Assembly (NCBI GenBank): GCA_963849635.1
Contig: CAWKIA010000030.1
Coordinates: 258,473-322,472, forward strand
Length of the DNA stretch: 64,000 nucleotides
Origin: CAVRUD01 sp963849635
GTDB taxonomy: Bacteria > Chloroflexota > Chloroflexia > Thermomicrobiales > UBA6265
Direction of reading: 5' to 3'
In this document: one piece after another, positions 8,912 through 17,513 of the stretch
How positions within the stretch are numbered: position 1 is the first letter of the stretch
How the letters are laid out: every line of letters begins with the position of its first letter
Translations under genes and position numbers: made by a program
Notes under the pieces: generated by a model
Told to the model about the DNA's origin: nothing
The model's database searches: none
The model's input: only the letters and a program-made list of their open reading frames with translations

Positions 8912-10420
8912 CTACGAGTTTGGGAGTTCGATTGATTGACGGTGGTTGAAGATGTTGAGGGGATCCCAGCGGCCCTTGGTGGCTTGAAGACGGGGGTAGT
9001 TGTCCCCGTAATAGAGCAGTTGCCAGTCATCGAGGTCGGCGTCGGGGTAGTTGACATAGCAGCCGTCGACGACATCGTCGGGGATGGGACCGCGGTCGCC
9101 GTACATCTCCGTGTAGAAGGCGCGGATCCAGGTCAGGTTGGCGTCGTCGTCGGCCGGGTCGTCCCAATAGGCCTGGTACTGCAGCTTCATCACCGACGAG
9201 CGCTGGTGTACGGCGGTGGCATCCGGGTCCACCGCGTTGACCTGGCCGCCGAATGAGTTGAATTGGAGGAGGGCGCTGGGGTTCGGGTTGCTCGGTTCGG
9301 CCAGATGTCGCCACATGGCGTCGATATGGGCGTCGGGGAAGTTGGCGTGCATGTAGGCGGACTTGTATTTGGCCCGACGGGGTGCGCCGGCGCCGCTCAT
9401 TTGCTCGGCGGCGGCGATCCAGGGCACCTGTTGGATAGAAGGTGCCGTTCCCGGAAGGCCCTCCCCAAAAACGGCCGCGAACTCCGCCAGCAGGTCGGGC
9501 TCAGGGCCAACGTATTGGGCGGACAGGCCGAACTGTCCTGCCGCCTGATGCAAGACGTAGAGATTGGTGAAGAGCCCATTGAAAGGGCTATCGACGGTGC
9601 TGTTGTCGGCGAGGAATCCCCCGTAGTTGCTCATCAGGCGGGCGAATGTGGGCTGGTCGAATGTGCTCCAGTCCCAGGCGAAGCTGAGGAGATAGGCGTC
9701 GGTGGGGGCGGGGGGCGGATCGCGAAACCAGAATTTGGTGACGATGCCGAAGTTGCCGCCACCACCGCCCAGGTGGCCCCAGATGAGGTCTTGTTCGTCC
9801 GGGTCGGTGGCATCGCGGCTGACGGTGATCGCCTTGGCCCGCCCGGAGGAGGTGACGATGACCACCTCGACGGCGTGGAGGTAGTCGACGGTCAGGCCGT
9901 AAAGGCGCGACAGGGGGCCGTAGCCTCCGCCGGTGAAATGTCCTCCGGCGCCGATGGTCGCGCAGGTGCCGCCGGGGAGGGTGACGCCGAAGTTGGCGTA
10001 GAGTTGCTGGTAGACGCTCCACATGGTCGCGCCGCTCTCGACGCCGTACCAGCCGGTGTCGGGATCGAGCCAGACCGCGTTCATGAGGCTGAGATCGACG
10101 ATGACGCCGCCGTCGTTGCCGAAGACGAAATCTTCGTAACAGTGGCCGCCGCTGCGGACGGTGATGCGCAGGTCGTCATCGACCGCGCGCTGCACGGCCT
10201 GGACAACCTGGTCGGTGTCGCCACAGAGGGCGACATAGGCGGGTTGAGCGGCCCAGCGGAGGTTGGTGCCGCTGAGGAGGGCCGGGTAGCGGGGATCGTC
10301 GGGCAGGACCACGTCCTGGGCCGCGGCATGGCCAGGGGGCCGGTGGGCAGCGATGGCGAGCGCGCCGGTGCCTGCGGCGCTTGCCTTCAAGACATCCCGG
10401 CGGTTGAAGCGAGGGTTCAT
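8912..10420 (-). CDS. Tat-exported FAD-dependent oxidoreductase, BBE-like
   Basis: The 502-residue protein has a Tat signal (NRRDVLKASAAGTGALAIAA), a PCMH-type FAD-binding domain and a C-terminal berberine-bridge (BBE) domain. The two residues for bicovalent FAD attachment are visible: His in RSGGHCYEDF and Cys in PGGTCATIGAGGHFTGGGYG. The BBE domain closes with CYVNYPDADLDD, YYGDNYPRLQATKGRWDP and FNHRQSI. Relatives oxidise alcohols, sugars or natural-product intermediates with O2 and produce H2O2. The ATG at 10420 places the Tat motif at residues 7-8. It lies at the downstream end of a minus-strand run of small-molecule enzymes. Confidence 0.93.
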   Translation of the reverse strand: MNPRFNRRDVLKASAAGTGALAIAAHRPPGHAAAQDVVLPDDPRYPALLSGTNLRWAAQPAYVALCGDTDQVVQAVQRAVDDDLRITVRSGGHCYEDFVFGNDGGVIVDLSLMNAVWLDPDTGWYGVESGATMWSVYQQLYANFGVTLPGGTCATIGAGGHFTGGGYGPLSRLYGLTVDYLHAVEVVIVTSSGRAKAITVSRDATDPDEQDLIWGHLGGGGGNFGIVTKFWFRDPPPAPTDAYLLSFAWDWSTFDQPTFARLMSNYGGFLADNSTVDSPFNGLFTNLYVLHQAAGQFGLSAQYVGPEPDLLAEFAAVFGEGLPGTAPSIQQVPWIAAAEQMSGAGAPRRAKYKSAYMHANFPDAHIDAMWRHLAEPSNPNPSALLQFNSFGGQVNAVDPDATAVHQRSSVMKLQYQAYWDDPADDDANLTWIRAFYTEMYGDRGPIPDDVVDGCYVNYPDADLDDWQLLYYGDNYPRLQATKGRWDPLNIFNHRQSIELPNS

Positions 10421-10522
10421 GGGCCTGCTCGTCCTCCGTGCGGCGTTGCTCCGGACAGGTAACCTGCCAGTCGTCCCATCCATGATATCCGCACGAGGCG
10501 AGGCGGTTGCCAGCTTGAGGTC

Positions 10523-11599
10523 CTACGAAACGACAATCTCAGGATTCTGGTCGATCAGGCTTGTGGCAAGGGCGAAGATCTCGTCGCGGAGGCGCTCGAC
10601 CTCGGCGTAGCGGGCGTCGCGGGCGGCCTGGGTGTCCATGCCAACCTCGCGGATAAAGGCGGCCTGCTCGGCGGCGTAGCGAGTTTTCAGGTCCTCCGGG
10701 GCATCGGCGAGGATGACATCGGTGCAGCCCGCGTAGAAGGCCCCGGCCCAGGCCGTTCCCTCGCGGTGGAATCCCTCGGCGATCATGCCCCGGCAGGAAT
10801 CGATGAAGTAGGGGCGCAGGTGGGCCTGGAGCTTGTGCTCGAAGTGGTGCGGGGTGACCTTGACCTCCAGAGCCAGGTCGAACGCTTCGGCCGCCATCGC
10901 CAGAAAGCGTTCAGCGTCCTCCACCGAGATGCAGGCGAGCCCGAGGTTGGCCAGGACACGCTCGTGCAGGTCCAACCGGCCAGCGGCGGCGAGTTGGTCG
11001 CGGAGGTTGACGAGGGTACGGCCGCCCATCTTCGGTGGGCTCAGGGTAGCGACCTGCAAGGTGGCGGCCAGGAAGGTCGTCGTGTAGCCGAGGATGTTCC
11101 ACTCGGCGGAGGGGCCGTTCATGGCGCCGACCATCTGGCGGAGGGCGAAGGCGCGGTTGAGGCCCTGGCGCTCGTGTTCGAGCCGGGCAATGACGAATTC
11201 CCGGCGGGCATAGCCGGATCGAACGTCGCCGGCCAGGGCGGCAAGGTGGCCGCTTGGATCGTAGAGGGCGACGTCTCTGGTCAGATGGTAGGCGATCTCA
11301 GGGTTAGAGAGAACCGCAACTGCATCGACATAGTCGGACATGGGTTTGGAACCGGCTTCGATCAGGATGCCGTCGTAGGCGACTTCGATCAGGTCCTGGA
11401 ACGAGTTTCCGGGCTTGAGGGCCGGGCTGTCGTCGGCGAAGACCAGGTGGATATCGACGTCCTTGGTGGGTGGGAAGGAGGCATCGTCCGGCATGGCGGT
11501 GATGCCGCCGACGAGGTGGGCGGCCCGTAGGTCGGGCCAGGTCGGTAGGTTTTCCTGGATCCAGGCGCGGGCGATGTCTTTGACGTTGGCGACGTTCAT
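10523..11599 (-). CDS. nucleotidyltransferase-like protein
   Basis: The 358-residue protein has an N-terminal segment GGITAMPDDASFPPTKDVDIHLVF that resembles the GS...DxD metal-binding core of the nucleotidyltransferase fold, followed by a long helical domain (YARREFVIARLEHERQGLN, WNILGYTTTFLAATLQVA). The arrangement recalls aminoglycoside adenylyltransferases and uncharacterised nucleotidyltransferase-domain proteins. The glycine-serine signature is not canonical, since GG-I replaces GS, so activity is uncertain. The ATG at 11599 follows GAAAGG. No close family name can be assigned from the sequence. Confidence 0.65.
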   Translation of the reverse strand: MNVANVKDIARAWIQENLPTWPDLRAAHLVGGITAMPDDASFPPTKDVDIHLVFADDSPALKPGNSFQDLIEVAYDGILIEAGSKPMSDYVDAVAVLSNPEIAYHLTRDVALYDPSGHLAALAGDVRSGYARREFVIARLEHERQGLNRAFALRQMVGAMNGPSAEWNILGYTTTFLAATLQVATLSPPKMGGRTLVNLRDQLAAAGRLDLHERVLANLGLACISVEDAERFLAMAAEAFDLALEVKVTPHHFEHKLQAHLRPYFIDSCRGMIAEGFHREGTAWAGAFYAGCTDVILADAPEDLKTRYAAEQAAFIREVGMDTQAARDARYAEVERLRDEIFALATSLIDQNPEIVVS

Positions 11600-11651
11600 G
11601 GGTGGGGCCTTTCTGGTGGGATGTGGGGTGGGATGGGCGCCAAATGTGACG

Positions 11652-11757
11652 GGTTGCGCATTGGCACTGGCGCAACCTGACGACGTGGTTGGCAATCGGG
11701 CGGACACGGAGGTCCGCCCCTACAAGACGTAGCAACGGGGCGTTCGGGAAACGCCCT
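11652..11757. repeat. three consecutive intergenic hairpins
   Basis: Three inverted repeats lie in tandem: GGTTGCGC/GCGCAACC at 11652-11677, GGGCGGAC/GTCCGCCC at 11698-11719, and GGGCGTT/AACGCCC at about 11738-11755. The middle one, followed by CCTAC, is the same family as the repeat pair at 24529-24649. They lie between the formyltransferase and the nucleotidyltransferase-like gene and may terminate transcription. Confidence 0.7.
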
Positions 11758-11802
11758 GTAGGGTTGGGAGGCGATTGTCTCTGGTCAAGCAGATGAGATG
11801 GT

Positions 11803-12705
11803 CTACGCCAGGGTGACGGCCTCCGGATGGGCCGGTTCGGTTGCGGCGACGATCGTCATCTGTACGGCGGTGTCGGCCACGCGGACGATCCTGGTGTCGC
11901 CGTCGCGCTCGAGGACGGTGCCGGGGACGGCCTTGGTGGCGTCGGGAACGGCATGGACATCCTGGACGGTGACGAGCTGGCCGTCGATCTCGGCGAGCGA
12001 GTATGGCCCGACCAGGTTGAGCGCGGTGGCGCGGCGCTGGATGGTGAGCGCCGGCTCGTCCCAGTTGAGGATCTTCTCCTCCGGGGTGTAAACGGCTGCA
12101 TACGTTGCCTGTGACTCGTCCTGCGGAGTCCCGTACTCTCCCGCGACAGCGCGTGCGATTCCTTCATCGAGCGCGTCATTAAACATGTCGAGCCAGATTC
12201 CGAGCACGATTTCTGGGGTGATGGCGTCAGGTAGAGCCCTGGTGGGCTGGCTCAGAATCGCTCCGGCGTCGAATTCCGGCACGATCCGATGGAGCGTCAC
12301 GGCCGTGGTCGTGTCCCCTTCGTAAATGACGCGCTGGGGGTTGGGGCCGCGGCCTCGCGGCAACGGGGCGAAATGGAAGTTGAGGGCACCGTAGCGCGGG
12401 ATCTCCGTGACCACGGGCGGGATGCGCTTGGCGAAGGTGGCCGAGATGATGAGATCTGGTTCCATCGCCCGGACGACGGTCGGAACAGTGGTTTTCATCC
12501 GCTTTGAGACGAGGACATCCTGCTCCGGTGAGACCAAGCTGGCCAGATTCGGATTCTCCCCGTAGCGGCCCTCGCCTCCCTCGGGCAGGGTAACCAGGAG
12601 GACGACTTTGTGTCCCCTGCTGGCCGCCCAGGCGGCTACGCCTTCGTAGGCGGGCGGGAACATATTGAAGGCGACGATGCGGAGGGATTGCGGCGACTGG
12701 GACAT
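11803..12705 (-). CDS. formyltransferase-family protein
   Basis: The 300-residue protein has the formyltransferase core: ALNFHFAPLPRGRGPNPQRVIYEGDTTTAVTLHRIVPEFDAGAIL. This holds the N, H and D catalytic residues of the methionyl-tRNA/UDP-Ara4N formyltransferase superfamily (NxH ... D), with FAPLP in place of the common SLLP. The remaining C-terminal part is OB-like (LAEIDGQLVTVQDV). It is not a standard Fmt, since the N-terminus (MFPPAYEGVAAWAASRGHKV) and central motif differ. It more likely formylates an amine on a small molecule or sugar. The ATG at 12705 has GGAG upstream. Confidence 0.82.
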   Translation of the reverse strand: MSQSPQSLRIVAFNMFPPAYEGVAAWAASRGHKVVLLVTLPEGGEGRYGENPNLASLVSPEQDVLVSKRMKTTVPTVVRAMEPDLIISATFAKRIPPVVTEIPRYGALNFHFAPLPRGRGPNPQRVIYEGDTTTAVTLHRIVPEFDAGAILSQPTRALPDAITPEIVLGIWLDMFNDALDEGIARAVAGEYGTPQDESQATYAAVYTPEEKILNWDEPALTIQRRATALNLVGPYSLAEIDGQLVTVQDVHAVPDATKAVPGTVLERDGDTRIVRVADTAVQMTIVAATEPAHPEAVTLA

Positions 12706-12744
12706 GATGATCTCCGTGAGATGGTGACTGTCTGCCTGTGCGCC

Positions 12745-13554
12745 CTATGCGACAGGCCGCGTGCCAAATACCTGAACGATGCGGGGCAGAGCGATCAGTG
12801 TGTTGGGATCGTGCGCCAACCGATACAACTCGTTCAGGATCGATTCGTTCTCAGCTTCGGTGGAAAGTCCCTCGGCCAAGGCGGCCTGGGCAATGTTCTC
12901 GAAGGTGATTGGCTGAATGAGCTTGAGCTCGCCTTCGAGTGCCGCCGGCTGAAAGATGCTGACGTTCAGAGCGGTAAAGCCAGCCTTCGATAGCAGGTGT
13001 GGAACCCGGCGCCCGATGTTGGCATCGCACCCGCGACGCCGGGCAGATTCGATGTACAGGGAGACGGATCGATCGAAGACGGGTGACTCGGGAACGCAGA
13101 ATTGGGGGGCCATATCGATGTCTTCGACGACGAGGACACCGCCGGGACGCAGGACGCGAAAGAGATCCACCAGGCATGCAGCGGGATCGGGCAGGTGGGT
13201 CAGGATGAACCGGGCATAGATGAGGTCGTACGACGCGTCGGCCTCTCCAGTGAGGAGATCGGTCAGACGGAACTCAATGTTCGCAAGACCGCGCGCGTCG
13301 CACTCTTCTCGGGCGATCGCGATCTGGACCCCATCGCGATCGGTGCCGATCGCGCGGCCGGTGGGGCCGACCATTGCGGCGAGATCGGCGGTGACGTCAC
13401 CGCCGCCGCAGGCGAAGTCGAGGACGGTCATACCGGGTCGGATTCCGGCGCGCTCCAGGAGAGCCCGGGTGGTGGGTTGGAAGACGCGAGAGAGGATGCG
13501 CAGCCGCTCCCGGCCTGGAATGCCCCCGCGGATGATGTAGTGCTCCTGGGTCAC
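12745..13554 (-). CDS. class I SAM-dependent methyltransferase
   Basis: The 269-residue protein has motif I VLDFACGGGDVTADLA, an acidic residue after beta-2 (GTDRDGVQIAIA), motif II-like FRLTDLL, and YARFILTHLPDP with a post-motif VLRPGGVLVVED. This is a complete Rossmann methyltransferase of the Methyltransf_11/25 type. The substrate is unknown. GTG at 13554 overlaps the stop of the upstream O-methyltransferase by four bases (GTGA), so the two are translationally coupled and probably act on the same pathway. Confidence 0.9.
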   Translation of the reverse strand: MTQEHYIIRGGIPGRERLRILSRVFQPTTRALLERAGIRPGMTVLDFACGGGDVTADLAAMVGPTGRAIGTDRDGVQIAIAREECDARGLANIEFRLTDLLTGEADASYDLIYARFILTHLPDPAACLVDLFRVLRPGGVLVVEDIDMAPQFCVPESPVFDRSVSLYIESARRRGCDANIGRRVPHLLSKAGFTALNVSIFQPAALEGELKLIQPITFENIAQAALAEGLSTEAENESILNELYRLAHDPNTLIALPRIVQVFGTRPVA

Positions 13555-14648
13555 GTTGGGCTCCTCGTGCCGGGCGTAGGCGGCTCCTTCGATGGAGCGG
13601 TCTCCCGGACCGCTTCGATGATGCCGAGGCCGACCGTCGAGGTGGTCCCAATGGCGCGTGTCATCCGGAAGTTGCTCGCCTCCAGCAACTGGCCGAACTC
13701 GGACGCCGTCCGCTCCCGGCCGTGCAGGAAGAGCAGCATGTTGATGTCCATCCGGATCACGGCCGGCTGATCGATCGCGCGCTCCGGCAGGATAGCCTCG
13801 ATCAGCAGGAGCCGGCTACCCTCGGGCATGGCCCGGTGGCACGTGGCCAGGATGCGGCCGGCGTCGACATCGTCCCAGTCGTGGACAACCCGGGAGAGGA
13901 GATAGGCGTCGGCGCCCGCGGGCAGGTCGGAGAAGAAGTCGCCCCCGACGACCTCGAAGCGGCCAGCAAGCCCGGCCGCCTCAAGCGTTTCCTTCGCCTG
14001 ACCGACGACTTCGGGCTGATCAAAGAGCACGCCGTGCAGGCCAGGATTGGCTTGAAGGATCGCAGCCAGGAGGATCCCCGTGCCGCCGCCAACGTCGACG
14101 ACTCGTGTAAAGCCTCTGAAGTCGTAGGCGGCGATGACCGCGTCGGCCTCATGGCGCGAACGGGAGGCCATCGATGCCTGGAAGGCGGCGGATCGCTCCG
14201 GACTGGCGGCGAGATACGTGAAGAATTCCTCCCCGTAGACCCGCTCGAATGCGACCCCGCCATCGCGAACGGCATCCAGCATTCCGGCCGCGGCCCGGAA
14301 GTAGAGGTCTCCCCGGGCCAGGATCGCACCGCGTACCGAGCCAGGTACACCGGCCCGGAGACGATTGCCGGCCGGATTGAGGCGAAAGCGGCCGTCCTCC
14401 TCCTCGTCGATGATCCCATCGGCCGCCAGGCCGCGGAGGACTCGACCGAGTGCGGCTGGGTCGGCACCGACTGCGGCCGCGATCTCGTCGCCTGTATGGG
14501 GACCGGCCGCAAGCACCTCAGCGATGTCGAGTTTGACGGCGACGTAGAGCAACTGGGTGCTCAGGTAGCCGTCAGCCAGGCGGGCCAGGTCTATCTCCGG
14601 CCGCTGGGCTTGTGGTTCGGTTTGGCTCACGTGTTCGGCTCGACCCAT
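13551..14648 (-). CDS. O-methyltransferase (Methyltransf_2 family)
   Basis: The 365-residue protein has an N-terminal dimerisation/winged-helix domain (LLYVAVKLDIAEVLAAGP, LGRVLRGLAADGII) and a C-terminal methyltransferase domain with VVDVGGGTGILLAAILQ, LFDQPEVV and the catalytic-base region SRVVHDWDD. These are the marks of the plant-COMT/CrtF/TcmN-type O-methyltransferases used in natural-product and carotenoid tailoring. The ATG at 14648 has GGAGG about eight bases upstream, inside the end of the preceding SnoaL fragment. It is coupled to the downstream methyltransferase. Confidence 0.92.
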   Translation of the reverse strand: MGRAEHVSQTEPQAQRPEIDLARLADGYLSTQLLYVAVKLDIAEVLAAGPHTGDEIAAAVGADPAALGRVLRGLAADGIIDEEEDGRFRLNPAGNRLRAGVPGSVRGAILARGDLYFRAAAGMLDAVRDGGVAFERVYGEEFFTYLAASPERSAAFQASMASRSRHEADAVIAAYDFRGFTRVVDVGGGTGILLAAILQANPGLHGVLFDQPEVVGQAKETLEAAGLAGRFEVVGGDFFSDLPAGADAYLLSRVVHDWDDVDAGRILATCHRAMPEGSRLLLIEAILPERAIDQPAVIRMDINMLLFLHGRERTASEFGQLLEASNFRMTRAIGTTSTVGLGIIEAVRETAPSKEPPTPGTRSPT

Positions 14649-14935
14649 GGTTTCCTCCAGGTCGGCGCCTCGAACGGATCGCCGAAATAGATCGTCTCGC
14701 GCACCACCAGGTCATCCTCGAATTCCATGATGTTGGCGACATGGATGGTGGTGGTGCGGTTGTAGGTCAGGTCGAGCTCGGTGATCCATAGCGCGCCGGA
14801 GCCGCGCATGCGGCGGATTGCGAAGGTCACCTCGGCGGGATAGGCCGAGCGCATGGCCTTCAATTTGTCGCGTCCCAGAATGGACTCTCCCGACTGGGGA
14901 AAGTCAACCCTGACATTTGGGGCAAAAGAGCTCAT
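14627..14935 (-). pseudogene. SnoaL-like (NTF2-fold) protein, 5'-truncated
   Basis: About 102 residues align well with the complete 125-residue SnoaL-like protein at 15891-16268: shared FPQSGE, AVYPAEV/AVYPADV, IYFGDPFEAP/IYFGEPFAAP and the end WRKPWVEP/WRKQWVEP. The first ~25 residues are missing. Directly beyond the break is the 3' end of an IS5-type transposase gene, so the truncation fits a mobile-element event. An in-frame GTG at 14965 could still start translation from sequence beyond the break, so a short protein may be made. Confidence 0.75.
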
Positions 14936-14970
14936 TTCAAAACCGGGTGCGGACGTGGTAGACACGGGAC

Positions 14971-15129
14971 ATGGCCAAATCGCTCCTCTGGGTGGTCGAG
15001 CGCACGCTCGCGTGGTTGACTCGTTACCGGCAGCTGACGGTCCGCTACGACCGGCGGGAGGACATCCACCATGCGTTGCGCTCCTTGGGCTGCGCGCCTA
15101 TCTGCTGGAACTACCTCCGGCCCGACTGA
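14971..15129 (+). mobile_element. IS5-family transposase remnant (C-terminal ~52 codons)
   Basis: The plus strand encodes LWVVERTLAWLTRYRQ, VRYDRREDIHHAL and LGCAPICWNYLRPD before a TGA. This is the usual C-terminus of IS5-type DDE transposases (WVVERTxAWLxRxRRLxVRYxRR). The catalytic core is missing. CTTGCAACGCGCTCTA just after the stop (15134-15150) may be the element's terminal repeat. A related string TTTTGCAACGCGC occurs at 15739-15751 on the far side of the cupin gene. The fragment lies against the truncated SnoaL gene. Confidence 0.8.
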
Positions 15130-15147
15130 CCGGTCTTGCAACGCGCT

Positions 15148-15660
15148 CTAGGGCCCGATGCCGAAGCGAGCTCTAGCCTCGGGGATGCGCTCGTCATGCC
15201 AGGTCACCCCGTAGCGCTCGCCGAGCTCGGCCCGCGCGCTCATGCGCTCCTCCTCGTCGATTTCTCCCGAGGCGAACTTCGACGCGATCTTCTCGTACTC
15301 GTCGAAGTAGCCCTCGAAGCCGCCCGGCGTCAGGATCTCCACGACCCGAACGGGCTCGGTGCTCGTGTTGCACAGCGCGTGGGGCACATTGCGCGGCTTA
15401 AGGACGTAGGAGCCGGCCGGGGCTACCACGATTTCGCCGCCGACGTCGCACGTCAGCTCACCTTCCATCACGAAGTTGCACTCGTCCTCGCGGGTGTGGG
15501 TGTGCGGAGGGATCATTTCCCCTGGGCGGAGGCCCCACTCCTCGACCGTGAGCGATCCGCCAGAGCGATCCGCCGTGATCTTGTGGACCATGTCCAGAAG
15601 GGGGAGGTGGGCGCCCTCGCCCGGAGCGATGAAGATCTTCTTGTTCTCTTTGGTCGACAT
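15148..15660 (-). CDS. cupin-domain protein
   Basis: The 170-residue protein has a single cupin barrel. Motif 1 is GEMIPPHTHTREDECNFVMEGELTCDVGG, with the His-His-Glu metal ligands, and motif 2 is PAGSYVLKPRNVPHALCN, supplying the third His. Cupins of this size are metal-dependent isomerases, dioxygenases or binding proteins; the reaction is unknown. The ATG at 15660 has GGAGGG upstream. It is flanked by sequences resembling insertion-sequence ends on both sides. Confidence 0.9.
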   Translation of the reverse strand: MSTKENKKIFIAPGEGAHLPLLDMVHKITADRSGGSLTVEEWGLRPGEMIPPHTHTREDECNFVMEGELTCDVGGEIVVAPAGSYVLKPRNVPHALCNTSTEPVRVVEILTPGGFEGYFDEYEKIASKFASGEIDEEERMSARAELGERYGVTWHDERIPEARARFGIGP

Positions 15661-15890
15661 CGGCGTGCCCTCCGTCGTGCTTCTAACCCGGTGCCGTCAT
15701 AGATACCTCAACCTACCGACTTACTCTCGGGCCGCGGCAGGTTTTGCAACGCGCACCAAATCGCGTGGACGGCTTCCTGATCGGGATGGCCCGCCGGATA
15801 TCTGTTGCGTTCATGGTGTGTGCGCTCCTGGCCGGTTGGCTTGGGGATGATGGCGGGGATGGAAGTTTGCCGGGAACGGCTCGTGTGGGC

Positions 15891-16268
15891 TTACGGGATG
15901 GGCTCGACCCATTGCTTGCGCCACTCCGGCGCCGCAAATGGTTCGCCGAAGTAGATCACTTCGTGCACGATCCGGCCTTCGCGGACCTCGACCATGCAGG
16001 CGCCGAACATAGGTGGGCCACCGTTGTAGGAGACCGTGTGCTCCCCGACCCAGAAGGCGCCGTCGCCGCTGATGCGGCGGAGGGTAAGGGTCACGTCAGC
16101 AGGGTAAACCGCGCGCATGCCCCGGATGTTGTCGAGGCCGACCATGCGTTCGCCCGATTGGGGGAACTCCAGGATCGCGTCCTGGTGGTAGATCTCGTCC
16201 ACGACCGCCTGGTTGGTGACGTCTGTCCAGTAGCGGGTGAGCGCCGCGCGGATATCGTTATCGTTCAT
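15891..16268 (-). CDS. SnoaL-like (NTF2-fold) protein
   Basis: The 125-residue protein is a complete SnoaL-like fold: the helical start IRAALTRYWTDVTNQAVVDEIYHQ is followed by FPQSGERMVGLDNIRGMRAVYP, strands, and YFGEPFAAPEWRKQWVEP. Relatives include polyketide cyclases and uncharacterised NTF2-like proteins. It is the intact paralogue of the truncated copy at 14627, which suggests a past duplication within the cluster. The ribosome-binding site before 16268 is weak. Confidence 0.87.
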   Translation of the reverse strand: MNDNDIRAALTRYWTDVTNQAVVDEIYHQDAILEFPQSGERMVGLDNIRGMRAVYPADVTLTLRRISGDGAFWVGEHTVSYNGGPPMFGACMVEVREGRIVHEVIYFGEPFAAPEWRKQWVEPIP

Positions 16269-16361
16269 GGCGTTGTCTCGATTCGGGTGGAGGACGCCGG
16301 GCGTCCGAGCGCGATGGGTGTCTCGCCTTCGGACGCACGGCGAGCGTCAACGGACGTAGAT

Positions 16362-16868
16362 CTAGGCTCGCTCAATGCCGGCCCGGCGTCCCAACTCTTC
16401 CCAGGCGGCGAGGTCGGCGGCAGTGCGGTCGGCCGGGGGAGGCATCTCCGCCATGGCGGCGAAGTAGGCCTCGACGGTTTGGATGGTCTGGCCCTCCGGG
16501 TCCTGCGGCATGGCCACGATCAGCATGCGGGCCGTGGTTTGGCCGATGTTCGCGAAGGAGTGGACGGTGCCGACGGGTGAGAAGGCGAAGGTGCCGGCGG
16601 TTACCGGGTGGATCTCGTCGCCGACCTGGAGGCGAAGCTCACCTTCGAGAACGTAGAAGACCTCGGTCAAATTGGCGTGGCGGTGCGGTGGGGCCGCCTC
16701 GCCAGGAGTGAGCACGGCCTCATCGACCAGGAAGCGCCCACCAGTGTTGCCGCTGAAGGCCTTACGCCGGGAGCCGGGCTTGGTGGGGACGTCATCGCCC
16801 TCGCCAGGAGGGATGATGAATCCGGCGGTCGCGGCATCGGGCCGCTGCCAGAGCTTAGTTGCGATCAT
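16362..16868 (-). CDS. cupin-domain protein
   Basis: The 168-residue protein has motif 1 GEAAPPHRHANLTEVFYVLEGELRLQVGD with the metal-binding histidines and glutamate, and motif 2 GTFAFSPVGTVHSFANIG. The C-terminus carries a helix (YFAAMAEMPPPADRTAADLAAWEELGRR). Likely a small metal-dependent enzyme of the cluster. The ATG at 16868 has GGAAGA upstream; the longer in-frame reading back to 17204 is an overlap with the next gene in another frame. Confidence 0.9.
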   Translation of the reverse strand: MIATKLWQRPDAATAGFIIPPGEGDDVPTKPGSRRKAFSGNTGGRFLVDEAVLTPGEAAPPHRHANLTEVFYVLEGELRLQVGDEIHPVTAGTFAFSPVGTVHSFANIGQTTARMLIVAMPQDPEGQTIQTVEAYFAAMAEMPPPADRTAADLAAWEELGRRAGIERA

Positions 16869-16914
16869 GGGTGGATCTTCCTTCAACACGTAGTCATATC
16901 GACGGTACGGTCGG

Positions 16915-17499
16915 TTAGGCCGTGGCGCGGTCGGTGCCGGCCAGGCGGCCGTGTGGGTAGGGGTAGGGCATCCGGAGGCCCTGCTGGTGCGCCGCGACGA
17001 CGATTGGGTGGAACTGCTCCAGGAGTAGATCGATGGGAGGATCGACGGGGTGCACGAAGTCCTGATAGGCATCGAAGATGAGCGCCAGCCACGGCTGCAC
17101 GGGAATACCGGAGGTGGGGTCGGCCAGGCCATCTTGGGCCAGCCCGAAGGAGGACTCGAAGCACGCTTCGGCGTTGAGGGCGGGCCGGAACTCCACGATC
17201 GCAACCAGTTCGTCCTGGCCGCCGTTGTGCCACTCGTGCGGTGCGCCGGCCGGGACCGCGATGGAGTCGCCCGGTTCCAGGATTCGCTCCACGCCGTCCA
17301 CCGTCATCACCATCATGCCGGACTGGATGGTAAACCGTTCCTCCTGGAACGGATGCGTGTGGGCGAGCGGGAGGAACCCGTTGGGAGTGACGGCAAGCTC
17401 GACCTGGAGAAATTCGCCGTCAGTCTCGGCGGTCGTGCGCAAGAAGGTGATCCGCTCGCCGGTGATCGGGTTCTCGATGATGTCGCCGGGGAGGGCCAT
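16915..17499 (-). CDS. cupin-domain protein
   Basis: The 194-residue protein has cupin motif 1 LPLAHTHPFQEERFTIQSGMMVMTVDG and motif 2 AVPAGAPHEWHNGGQDE. A C-terminal extension (PWLALIFDAYQDFVHPVDPP) is of a kind seen in cupins near oxidoreductases. It is 46 bases upstream of the previous cupin gene and likely in the same transcript. The ATG at 17499 is chosen because family similarity begins at once; upstream in-frame sequence is translated repeat DNA. Confidence 0.88.
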   Translation of the reverse strand: MALPGDIIENPITGERITFLRTTAETDGEFLQVELAVTPNGFLPLAHTHPFQEERFTIQSGMMVMTVDGVERILEPGDSIAVPAGAPHEWHNGGQDELVAIVEFRPALNAEACFESSFGLAQDGLADPTSGIPVQPWLALIFDAYQDFVHPVDPPIDLLLEQFHPIVVAAHQQGLRMPYPYPHGRLAGTDRATA

Positions 17500-17513
17500 G
17501 TGTAAGGGACCTT

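Noticed and set aside
9263..10462. 399-codon plus-strand frame
   Set aside because: It is antisense to the BBE oxidoreductase, which has a full set of family motifs; long antisense frames are expected at this GC content.
15744..15900. Second transposase remnant downstream of TTTTGCAACGCGC
   Set aside because: The reading MQRAPNRVDGFLIGMARR is open but shows no transposase motif; only the end-like string is supportive.
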